Source: Streptomyces hydrogenans (GTDB lineage Bacteria; Actinomycetota; Actinomycetes; Streptomycetales; Streptomycetaceae). Taken from it: a stretch of 48,830 nucleotides of DNA. The notes beneath the pieces are model-generated. The model was not told where the DNA came from. It saw only the letters and a list, made by a program, of their open reading frames with translations, and searched no databases. Below, one piece after another: positions 1 to 6,734 of this stretch (the first letter of the stretch is position 1; every line of letters starts with the position of its first letter). The stretch is taken from the NCBI RefSeq assembly GCF_014656075.1, contig NZ_BNBS01000062.1, positions 1 to 48,830 on the forward strand, given 5' to 3'. A program made the position numbers and the translations under genes.

Positions 1-313
1 GGCGCGGGCCCTGCGGCGGGCGGAGGCGACCCGGACGCCGCTGGTGCGCCACCGGGCGAACGGCCTCGCCGGGCTCGTCGACCCGGCCGAGGCCGCCGCC
101 CACGCGCGCGTGCTGCTCGCCCCCCTCAGCGAGCCGCAGGCCGAGACCCTGCGCACGTGGCTCTCCCTGCACGGCAGCTGGGACCGCACCGCCGCCGCGC
201 TGGGCGTCCACCGCAACACGGTCCGCCAGCGGATCGCCCGCTGCGCGCTCCTCCTGGACCGCGACCTGGACGACGCGGACGTGCGGATGGAGCTGTGGTT
301 CGCGCTGCGGTAG
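1..313 (+). CDS. PucR-type transcriptional regulator, C-terminal part (5' end outside window)
   Basis: The reading frame is open from the first bases of the window and ends in TAG at 311-313, so only the last 103 or so residues are visible. They hold a PucR/CdaR-type C-terminal helix-turn-helix: an LRTWL segment, then a WDRTAAALGVHRNTVRQRI core, which is the signature of this family (usually LxxYL followed by xxxxAAxxLxVHxNTxxxRL). Full-length members carry an N-terminal sensor or GGDEF-like domain that cannot be seen here. The family regulates purine, polyol or amino-acid catabolic genes, but the target of this one cannot be inferred. It is convergent with the next gene; only 9 bp separate the two stops. 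Confidence 0.8.
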   Translation, partial: ARALRRAEATRTPLVRHRANGLAGLVDPAEAAAHARVLLAPLSEPQAETLRTWLSLHGSWDRTAAALGVHRNTVRQRIARCALLLDRDLDDADVRMELWFALR

Positions 314-322
314 CGCCCGGGC

Positions 323-928
323 TCAGTAGAGCTTGTTCACCGCCGTCTTCGTGGTCGTCTTGAAGCCGGTGAGCGGGGCGTCCGCGAGGTCGCCCATCTG
401 GCCCCAGCGGACGAGGGTGACGGTGCGGCCGTCGCGGCCGACGGAGAAGAGGTGGATGTCGGTGTTCCCGACCTGCGGGTCGGCGGTGTCGAGGCTGTAG
501 ACCCAGGCGCCCTCCTCGACGGCGAGCTTGCCGTGGTAGGCGCTGACGGCGTGCAGGCCCGGGTTCTGCCGCTCCAGGAGGGGGCCGCAGCCGGCGAGGG
601 ACTTGCGGAGGGTGTCGACCAGCTTCACGGCGTCGGCCTCGGTGCGGGCGACGGTGGTGACCTGGACGCCGTTGGTGTCGAGCTCGGTGCTGAACTCGCG
701 GTAGCGGGTGTTCTGCGCCGGGATCTTGTACGGGGCGCAGAGGACGCCGCCGTTCTCGGGCACGCCGGGGAAGACCTGGGTGGCGGTCCAGGGCGTCGAG
801 GACGGCGGCATCTGGGAGGCGGCGAGGAAGGCGGGCTGGGCGGCGGCCTGCGCCGGGGCGGCGGCGAGGGCGGCGAGGCCCAGGGCGGCAGCGGCGGCGG
901 TGGCGAGTGCGGTACGGAGCCTGTTCAT
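323..928 (-). CDS. Secreted PknH-like extracellular sensor-domain protein
   Basis: A 201-residue protein from ATG at 928. Residues 1-28 form a typical Sec signal peptide: MNRLRT, an Ala/Leu-rich core, then APAQA-A as the likely cleavage site. The mature part has two cysteines (in VLCAPYK and LAGCGPL) that could form a disulfide, as in the PknH_C-like extracellular sensor fold of actinobacteria. The segment FLAASQMPPSSTPW also resembles the start of that domain. No kinase domain is attached, so it is a free secreted or wall-associated protein of unknown ligand. The start lies 165 bp from the divergent HTH gene, so the two may share a promoter region. The PknH-like assignment is by pattern only. 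Confidence 0.7.
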   Translation of the reverse strand: MNRLRTALATAAAAALGLAALAAAPAQAAAQPAFLAASQMPPSSTPWTATQVFPGVPENGGVLCAPYKIPAQNTRYREFSTELDTNGVQVTTVARTEADAVKLVDTLRKSLAGCGPLLERQNPGLHAVSAYHGKLAVEEGAWVYSLDTADPQVGNTDIHLFSVGRDGRTVTLVRWGQMGDLADAPLTGFKTTTKTAVNKLY

Positions 929-1093
929 GGCGGTGGATCCCCCGTGGGTCGTTCGGTCAGGTGCTGACACCAGATTCGGCCCGCCGGCGGGCGTCGGCAA
1001 CGGTGACGCGCCCACCACCCGTCCCGGAACCATTCCACCCCCCGTGACGTGGGAGAACGTGAAGGTGTGGGACGCCGAGGGCAGGGGGACGGA

Positions 1094-2182
1094 ATGCCGA
1101 AGGACGCCGCCGTCGAGGAGTTCGCGCGGCTCGTGCGGGAGGTGAAGGCGCGGGACGGGCGGAGTTACGAGGCGCTCGGCCGCCGTCTGAACGTCAGCGC
1201 GTCCACGCTCCACCGCTACTGCTCGGGCGCGACCGTCCCGGAGGACTTCGGCGTCGTCGACCGCCTGGCGGTGCTGTGCGGCGCGGACGGGGAGCGGCGA
1301 CGGGCCCTGGAGGAGTCCTGGACCCGCGCGGACCGCGCCCGGCGCCCCCCGGTGCCGGAGCCGGAGCCCGCGCCGGAGCCTGAGCCGACCCCGGTCCCGG
1401 AGCAGGGCCTCCCGTCCGGGAGGGGGCGGCGGCGGTGGGGGCGGGTGGGCCTGATCGGCGGGGCGATGGCGGTCGTCGGGGCGGTGACGCTCGGAGTCGT
1501 ACTCCTTCCCGGGAAGGCGCGGGAGCCGGCCGCCCCGCCGCCTCCGCCGCTGACCTGGACCGTCGCCTCGCACCTCTGGGCGAACGGGTGCGGGCACACC
1601 TACCTCGCGGAGCGGACGCCCGCTCCCCCGCCGGAGCCGGCCGACGCGCGGCGGTGGGCGGCGGCCGCGGGGGCGGTGCACGGCGGGGAGACGCTGGTGC
1701 GGGTGTCGGTGCAGGGCAGGGGGGCGGCGGCGGTGGTGCTCCAGGGGCTGCACGTGCGGGTGGTGGAGCGGGGCACGCCGCCGGCGTGGTCGGCGTACCG
1801 GATGGACGACGGGTGCGGCGGGGCGGTGACGCCGCGCCGCTTCGAGGTGGACCTGGACCGGCCGAGGCCGGTGGCGCGGGCGCTGGACGGGTACGACGCC
1901 TCCGGGGAGGAGGGCAGGACACTGCCGGCGGTCTCCTTCCCGTACGCGGTGACGGCGGCCGATCCGGAGGAGCTGCTGGTCTCGGCCCGCACGGCGCGCT
2001 GCGACTGCCGCTGGTTCCTGGAGCTGGAGTGGAGCGCGGAGGGGCGGAGCGGGACGGTGCGGATCGGGGACGAGGACGGATCACCCTTCCGGACGAGCGG
2101 GACGGAGGGCCGGCCCGCTTACGGGTACGACTCCCCGGGACGGGCCTGGATCACATCCTCGGAGTCTGGACAGAGCGGTTGA
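1094..2182 (+). CDS. Membrane-anchored helix-turn-helix protein with extracytoplasmic C-terminal domain
   Basis: 362 residues, starting at ATG 1094 behind a purine-rich stretch; an upstream in-frame ATG at 1049 lacks a better site. Residues 8-60 form an XRE/Cro-like helix-turn-helix (SYEALGRRLNVSASTLHRYCSG). A Glu/Pro-repeat linker follows (about 87-103), then one transmembrane helix (about 116-138). The C-terminal part (about 153-362) is presumably outside the cell and contains several cysteines (GCGHTY, DDGCGG, ARCDCRW). This is the layout of a one-component, membrane-tethered signal transducer. Many Streptomyces HTH proteins of this type have unknown roles, and the ligand and target genes are unknown. 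It is divergent from the secreted PknH-like gene. Confidence 0.75.
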   Translation: MPKDAAVEEFARLVREVKARDGRSYEALGRRLNVSASTLHRYCSGATVPEDFGVVDRLAVLCGADGERRRALEESWTRADRARRPPVPEPEPAPEPEPTPVPEQGLPSGRGRRRWGRVGLIGGAMAVVGAVTLGVVLLPGKAREPAAPPPPPLTWTVASHLWANGCGHTYLAERTPAPPPEPADARRWAAAAGAVHGGETLVRVSVQGRGAAAVVLQGLHVRVVERGTPPAWSAYRMDDGCGGAVTPRRFEVDLDRPRPVARALDGYDASGEEGRTLPAVSFPYAVTAADPEELLVSARTARCDCRWFLELEWSAEGRSGTVRIGDEDGSPFRTSGTEGRPAYGYDSPGRAWITSSESGQSG

Positions 2183-2215
2183 CCGCTGGGTAACTTCGAC
2201 CATGACAGGCTGAGC

Positions 2216-2223
2216 AAGCGCTT
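2216..2223. promoter_or_regulatory. AAGCGCTT palindrome upstream of acyl-CoA dehydrogenase
   Basis: The 8-bp perfect palindrome AAGCGCTT sits in the context TGAGCAAGCGCTTAGACA, 31 bp before the GTG start at 2254. AGCAAGC..GCTTAG-like elements are common operators of TetR-type regulators of fatty-acid genes in actinobacteria. TTGACC at 2179-2184 could be a -35 element. No regulator is assigned; this is a candidate only. Confidence 0.35.
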
Positions 2224-2253
2224 AGACAACTGGCAGCGATGAGGAGGCGGCTC

Positions 2254-3411
2254 GTGCGCCGTACCGTATTCAACGAGGACCACGAGGCGTTCCGGGAGAC
2301 CATCCGGGCCTTCATCGAGGCCGAGGTCGTGCCCGTCTACGACGAGTGGTTCGCGGCCGGCCAGGCGCCCCGCGACTTCTACTACAAGCTCGGCGAGCTG
2401 GGCATCTTCGGCATCAACGTGCCGGAGGAGTTCGGCGGCGCCGGTCTCGACACCCACAAGTTCGAGGCCGTCCTCTACGAGGAGACCTCCCGCGCCGGCG
2501 TGCAGTTCGGCGGCTCCGGCGTGCACGTGCTGCTCGCCCTGCCGTACATCAAGATGCTCGCCACCGACGACCAGAAGAAGCGCTACCTGCCGAAGTTCGT
2601 CTCCGGCGAGGAGATGTGGGCCCTCGCGATGACCGAGCCGGGCACCGGCTCCGACGTCGCGGGCATGAAGACCACCGCCAAGCTCTCCGAGGACGGCACC
2701 CACTACGTCCTCAACGGCGCCAAGACCTTCATCACCGGCGGCGTCCACGCCGACCGCGTGATCGTCTGCGCCCGCACCTCCGCGCCGTCCGAGGACGACC
2801 GCCGCTTCGGCATCTCGCTCTTCGCCGTCGACACCAAGTCCGAGGGCTACTCCATCGGCCGCAAGCTCGACAAGCTCGGCCTGAAGACCTCCGACACCGC
2901 CGAGCTGGCCTTCGTCGACGTCAAGGTCCCGGTCGAGGACCTGCTCGGCGAGGAGGGCAAGGGCTTCTCCTACCTCGGCCACAACCTCGCCTCCGAGCGC
3001 TGGGGCATCGCCTTCGGCGCCTACGCCCAGGCCAAGGCCGCCGTCCGCTTCGCCCAGCAGTACGTGCAGGAGCGCACCGTCTTCGGCAAGCCGGTCGCCC
3101 ACTTCCAGAACACCAAGTTCGAGCTGGCCGCCTGCCAGGCCGAGGTCGACGCCGCCGAGGCCGTCGCCGACCGCGCCCTGGAGGCCCTGGACGCCCACGA
3201 GCTGACCCCGGCCGAGGCCGCCTCCGCCAAGCTCTTCTGCACCGAGGTCGCCCACCGCGTCATCGACCGCTGCCTCCAGCTGCACGGCGGCTACGGCTAC
3301 ATGAACGAGTACCCGATCGCCCGCCTGTACGCGGACAACCGCGTCAACCGCATCTACGGCGGCACCAGCGAGATCATGAAGTCGATCATCGCGAAGAGCA
3401 TGGGCCTGTAA
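2254..3411 (+). CDS. Acyl-CoA dehydrogenase (LCAD/IVD-like catalytic base)
   Basis: 385 residues. The start is GTG 2254 because a perfect AGGAGG (2242-2247) lies 6 nt upstream; an in-frame ATG at 2239 lies just before and partly inside that site. It is an FAD-dependent acyl-CoA dehydrogenase of beta-oxidation or branched-chain acyl-CoA catabolism. The flavin and substrate motifs are present: AMTEPGTGSD (126-134), HGGYGYMNEYP (344-354) and TSEI (371-374). The usual glutamate of IYEGT is a glycine here (G369), while SERW places E248 where isovaleryl- and long-chain acyl-CoA dehydrogenases carry their base. The thioesterase gene begins on the base right after the stop codon, so the two are probably co-transcribed. 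Substrate chain length is not deducible. Confidence 0.9.
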   Translation: MRRTVFNEDHEAFRETIRAFIEAEVVPVYDEWFAAGQAPRDFYYKLGELGIFGINVPEEFGGAGLDTHKFEAVLYEETSRAGVQFGGSGVHVLLALPYIKMLATDDQKKRYLPKFVSGEEMWALAMTEPGTGSDVAGMKTTAKLSEDGTHYVLNGAKTFITGGVHADRVIVCARTSAPSEDDRRFGISLFAVDTKSEGYSIGRKLDKLGLKTSDTAELAFVDVKVPVEDLLGEEGKGFSYLGHNLASERWGIAFGAYAQAKAAVRFAQQYVQERTVFGKPVAHFQNTKFELAACQAEVDAAEAVADRALEALDAHELTPAEAASAKLFCTEVAHRVIDRCLQLHGGYGYMNEYPIARLYADNRVNRIYGGTSEIMKSIIAKSMGL

Positions 3412-4281
3412 GTGCCCGAAGCACCTTCCGCACTGGATGACCTGCTCGCCCTGCTCGACCTGGAGCGGATCGAGCAGGACATCTTCCGGGGACAGTCCCG
3501 GTCCGCGATCGTCCCCCGCGTCTTCGGCGGCCAGGTGGCCGCCCAGGCGCTGGTGGCGGCGGGCCGGACCGTCCCCGCGGACCGTCTCGCCCACTCCCTG
3601 CACGCGTACTTTCTGGTGCCGGGCGACCCGGGCGCGCCGATCGTCTACGAGGTCGACCGGATCCGGGACGGCCGCTCCTTCACCACCCGCCGGGTCGTCG
3701 CGATCCAGCACGGGCAGCCGATCTTCCACCTCTCCGCGTCCTTCCAGACGCACGAGGAGGGGCTCGACCACCAGGACCCGATGCCGGCGGCGCCCGACCC
3801 GGAATCGCTGCCGACCGCCGAGGAGATGCTCCCCCGGCACCTGCCGGAGAATGTCGCCCGCCGGCTCGTCGAGGCCCGCGCGGCCGTCGACCTGCGGTAC
3901 GCCGAGACCCCGCCCTGGGGCTCCGTCGGGCAGCCGCGCCCGGCGCGCTCCCAGGTGTGGTTCCGCACCAACGGCAAGCTCTCCGACGACCCCCTGCTGC
4001 ACGTCGTGCTCGCCACCTACGTCTCCGACATGACGCTGCTCGACTCGGTGCTGCTCGCCCACGGGCGGGGCGGCTGGGCCGTCGGCGACGTGGTCGGCGC
4101 CTCGCTCGACCACGCCATGTGGTTCCACCGGCCCTTCCGGGCCGACGAGTGGCTGCTCTACGACCAGGAGTCGCCGTCCTCCTCCGGCGGACGCGGTCTC
4201 GGCCGGGCCGGGATCTGGACGCGGGACGGCCGGCTGGCGATCTCCGTCATCCAGGAGGGTGTCGTTCGCGTCCCGCGCTGA
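3412..4281 (+). CDS. tesB: Acyl-CoA thioesterase II (TesB family)
   Basis: 289 residues, GTG start immediately after the TAA of the acyl-CoA dehydrogenase, so translation is probably coupled. It is a double-hotdog thioesterase that hydrolyses acyl-CoA to free acid and CoA in the cytosol. VFGGQVAAQAL (37-47) marks the first hotdog helix. The second holds the catalytic set: D206 in YVSDMTLLDS, S231 in place of the usual Thr in ASLDHAMWFHRPF, and Q281 in ISVIQEGVVR. Length matches TesB (about 285). With the neighbour it may control acyl-CoA overflow. The gene symbol reflects family rather than proven orthology. Confidence 0.9.
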   Translation: MPEAPSALDDLLALLDLERIEQDIFRGQSRSAIVPRVFGGQVAAQALVAAGRTVPADRLAHSLHAYFLVPGDPGAPIVYEVDRIRDGRSFTTRRVVAIQHGQPIFHLSASFQTHEEGLDHQDPMPAAPDPESLPTAEEMLPRHLPENVARRLVEARAAVDLRYAETPPWGSVGQPRPARSQVWFRTNGKLSDDPLLHVVLATYVSDMTLLDSVLLAHGRGGWAVGDVVGASLDHAMWFHRPFRADEWLLYDQESPSSSGGRGLGRAGIWTRDGRLAISVIQEGVVRVPR

Positions 4282-4303
4282 CGACCGGACATACCGTCCG
4301 ATC

Positions 4304-5218
4304 ATGTCTGAAAACGCGGAGAGCACCGTCACCGTGATCGTGGCGGCGGGCGCGAACCTCGGGATCGCGGTCGCCAAGGCCGTCGCGGGTGTCATCAGCG
4401 GGTCGAGCGCGATGCTGTCGGAGGCCGCCCACTCGGTCGCCGACACGGTCACCGAGGTCATGCTGCTCACCGCGCTCAAGCGGAGCGAGAAGCCCGCCGA
4501 CGAGGACCACCCGGTCGGGTACGCGGGCGAGCGGTACGTGTGGGCGATGCTCGCCGCCGTCGCCACCTTCGTCGGCGGCGCCGTCTTCTCGATCTACGAC
4601 GGCATCCACACCCTCACCCACGGCGAGGAGCTCGGCGACCCGCTCGTCTCCTACATCGTGCTCGGGATCTCCTTCGTCCTGGAGGCGTTCTCCCTGCGGA
4701 CCGGCGTCAAGCAGGTCCAGGCGGAGGCCGAGCGGATGCGGGCGCCGTTCGCCCAGTACCTGCGGCTCACCCCCGACACCACCGTCAAGGCGGTCGTCAT
4801 GGAGGACTCCGCCGCCCTCGCCGGCCTGATGCTCGCCGCCGGCGGCCTCCTCGGCGCCCAGATCACCGGTTCCGGCGTCTGGGACGGCGTCGCCTCGATC
4901 CTCATCGGCTGCCTGCTCGTGTACGTGGCCTGGGTCCTCGGCCGGGCCAACGCCCAGCTCCTCATCGGCCGCCCGCTGCCGCGCCCGATGCGCGCGGAGG
5001 TGCGGGAGGAGCTGCTCGGCGTCGCGCACGTGGTGGACGTCCTGGACCTGATCACCCTGATCCAGGGCCCCGGCGAGGTCCTGATCGCCGCGAAGGTCGA
5101 CTTCCGGGACGTGGTGACGGCCGCCGAGGTGGAGCGGGCCTGCGAGCAGGCGGAGGCGCGGCTGCGGGCCCGCTTCCCCTCGGTGCGGCGGGTCTACCTG
5201 GACCCGACGCCGGGCTGA
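4304..5218 (+). CDS. Cation diffusion facilitator transporter, ZnT9-like
   Basis: 304 residues. ATG 4304 is preferred over an upstream in-frame GTG overlapping the thioesterase, since homologous N-termini begin at the first membrane helix. There are about six membrane helices and a C-terminal dimerisation domain (about 225-300). Helix II carries SEAAHSVADT (39-48), giving the H43xxxD47 metal pair; helix V carries MEDSAALAGL with E167/D168. This SEAxHSxxD and EDSxAL combination is the pattern of the ZnT9/SLC30A9 branch of the CDF family rather than FieF. CDF proteins export Zn2+, Fe2+, Mn2+ or Co2+ against protons, and the metal here is unknown. It is convergent with the following gene; the stops are 4 bp apart. 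Confidence 0.85.
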   Translation: MSENAESTVTVIVAAGANLGIAVAKAVAGVISGSSAMLSEAAHSVADTVTEVMLLTALKRSEKPADEDHPVGYAGERYVWAMLAAVATFVGGAVFSIYDGIHTLTHGEELGDPLVSYIVLGISFVLEAFSLRTGVKQVQAEAERMRAPFAQYLRLTPDTTVKAVVMEDSAALAGLMLAAGGLLGAQITGSGVWDGVASILIGCLLVYVAWVLGRANAQLLIGRPLPRPMRAEVREELLGVAHVVDVLDLITLIQGPGEVLIAAKVDFRDVVTAAEVERACEQAEARLRARFPSVRRVYLDPTPG

Positions 5219-5222
5219 GGTG

Positions 5223-6005
5223 TCAGCCGAGCAGCCCGGCGGCGTTCAGCAGGTACGCGGTCATCGGCTCGTAGAAGCGCGGGTCCACGACGTGGTCGTC
5301 GAGCGGCACGGTCACCTTCATCGTGCCCTCCGCCTCGGCGCAGAAGAGCGCGGGGTCGTTGCAGTCCGCGTAGCCGACGGAGTCGATGCCGCGCTGGGCG
5401 GCGCGGCCGGCCCAGCCGTGGTCGGCGACGACGAGGTCCGGCGCGGCCTCGCCGAGGAGGGCGAGGCCGTCGAGGATCGCGTTCATCGGCTCCGGGGAGT
5501 GGGTGTGCCAGAGGCTGGCGCCCCGCTCGAAGACGGCGACGTCCGCGAACTGCACGACGTACCCCTCGTCGGCGACCAGCCCGCCGGGGATCCGCACGAT
5601 GTCGCAGCCCTGCGCGCGCAGCGCGGCGGCGACCCGGCTGTGCGCGTCGATCAGCGCGCCCGGGTGCCCGGTCGCGAAGAGCACCCGCTGGCGGCCCGCG
5701 GCGGCCTCCTTGAGGCGGGCCGCCATCCGGTCCAGGGCGTCGACGGTCAGCTCGGGGTCGATGGTGTCCTGGCCGGCTCGGTGGGCGGGGTCGTCGACGA
5801 CCCCGCAGCGCTCGGCCATGACGGCCAGCACGTCCTGCTCGTCCGTCCACCGGTCGCCGAGCTCCAGACCGAGCCAGTAGTGCCGGTCGCCGTTGGCGAG
5901 CTTCCGGTAGTGGTCGAGGTTGTTCTCGCGGGGCGTGGCCACGTCCCCCGCAATGCGGCTGCGGAGGAGGTGCTCGACGAGGGCGTCACGGCTGAGTATC
6001 GGCAT
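5223..6005 (-). CDS. Conserved actinobacterial phosphatase-family protein
   Basis: About 260 residues from ATG 6005 (MPILSRDALVEHL); an ATG at 6014 would add three residues. The sequence matches a family I know from Streptomyces as 'phosphatase' (Pfam Phosphatase, of uncertain substrate): TPRENNLDHYRKLANGDRHYWLGLELGDRW near the N-terminus, VLFATGHPGALIDAH in the middle (possible anion-binding loop with His), and VVADHGWAGRAAQRGIDSVGYAD near the C-terminus. The Asp/His-rich conserved loops fit a metal-dependent enzyme. No signal peptide or membrane helix is seen. It is tail-to-tail with the cation transporter. Function is inferred from family naming only. Confidence 0.7.
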   Translation of the reverse strand: MPILSRDALVEHLLRSRIAGDVATPRENNLDHYRKLANGDRHYWLGLELGDRWTDEQDVLAVMAERCGVVDDPAHRAGQDTIDPELTVDALDRMAARLKEAAAGRQRVLFATGHPGALIDAHSRVAAALRAQGCDIVRIPGGLVADEGYVVQFADVAVFERGASLWHTHSPEPMNAILDGLALLGEAAPDLVVADHGWAGRAAQRGIDSVGYADCNDPALFCAEAEGTMKVTVPLDDHVVDPRFYEPMTAYLLNAAGLLG

Positions 6006-6056
6006 GCGCCTCATTCTGCCGCCCCGGGGCGGCCGCCGGGGCGGCGTCCCGCCGGG

Positions 6057-6647
6057 TCAGCGGGCCAGCGAGGCCAGCGCCCCGTGGGCCAGGTTCCGCA
6101 GCAGGTGTTCGAGCGCGGGGCGGGCCAGCGGGGTGCGCAGGTGGGGGGTGGAGTTGAGGAGGCCGAAGACGGCGTGGACGGCGGCCCGCGCCTCGGGTTC
6201 GTCCGCCGCGGGGTGCAGGGCGCGGACGGCCTCCACCCACAGTTCGACGTACTGCCGCTGGAGCTGGCGGACCCGCTTGCGGTCCTCGTCCTTGAGCCGG
6301 TCGAGCTCGCGGTCGTGGAGGGTGATCAGCGGGCGGTCGTCGAGGGCGAAGTCGATGTGGCCGTCGACGAGGGCGCCGAGCAGGGCCGCCGGGTCGCCGT
6401 CCGACTCGGCGACGCGCAGCCGGCCGCCCGCGAGCAGCCGCTCGCTGATGCCGACGAGCAGTTCCGCGAGCATCGCGTCCTTGCCGGGGAAGTGGCGGTA
6501 GAGGCCGGGACCGCTGATGCCGACGGCGGCCCCTATCTCGTCGACGCCCACGCCGTGGAACCCGCGCTCGGCGAAGAGGCGGGCGGCCTCCTTGAGGATC
6601 TGCTCGCGGCGGGTCGGCGCGTCCATCCGCGTCGGGCTCGTGGTCAT
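6057..6647 (-). CDS. TetR-family repressor of the leucine/acyl-CoA catabolic operon
   Basis: 196 residues from ATG 6647 (MTTSPTRMDAPTRREQ); ATG 6656 or TTG 6665 are possible alternatives. Residues about 14-60 are the TetR DNA-binding domain (ILKEAARLFAERGFHGVGVDEIGAAVGISGPGLYRHFPGKDAML). The remainder is the helical ligand-binding and dimer domain. It is divergent from accD1, and two operator-like repeats lie between the two starts. TetR regulators at this position in Streptomyces (reported under names such as AccR or AcdR) repress short-chain acyl-CoA carboxylase and acyl-CoA dehydrogenase genes in response to acyl-CoAs. That role is inferred here from position and site shape. The operator nearest its own start suggests autoregulation. 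Confidence 0.88.
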   Translation of the reverse strand: MTTSPTRMDAPTRREQILKEAARLFAERGFHGVGVDEIGAAVGISGPGLYRHFPGKDAMLAELLVGISERLLAGGRLRVAESDGDPAALLGALVDGHIDFALDDRPLITLHDRELDRLKDEDRKRVRQLQRQYVELWVEAVRALHPAADEPEARAAVHAVFGLLNSTPHLRTPLARPALEHLLRNLAHGALASLAR

Positions 6648-6669
6648 GCCCTCCATCCTAGACAACGCG

Positions 6670-6685
6670 GTTAGCGCTCGTTAAC
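6670..6685. promoter_or_regulatory. TetR-type operator, distal copy (GTTAG-N6-TTAAC)
   Basis: GTTAGCGCTCGTTAAC, a near copy of the second site 29 bp away, lies just upstream of the TetR start. It deviates from the GTTAA-N6-TTAAC consensus by one base in the left arm. It is well placed to repress the regulator itself. Confidence 0.6.
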
Positions 6686-6698
6686 CTGAGCGCCGTAC

Positions 6699-6714
6699 GT
6701 TAACGCTCATTAAC
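6699..6714. promoter_or_regulatory. TetR-type operator, proximal copy (GTTAA-N6-TTAAC)
   Basis: GTTAACGCTCATTAAC matches GTTAA-N6-TTAAC exactly. It ends 20 bp before the accD1 ATG and so would cover the operon promoter or the early transcribed region. I recall this motif as that of an acyl-CoA-responsive TetR repressor in Streptomyces; its recognition by the adjacent TetR is inferred. Confidence 0.68.
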
Positions 6715-6734
6715 CGGACAAGGGAGATCGGTCG

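Noticed and set aside
1194..2084. 296-codon minus-strand Pro/Arg-rich frame
   Set aside because: Antisense shadow of the HTH-membrane protein gene; no start context or domain.
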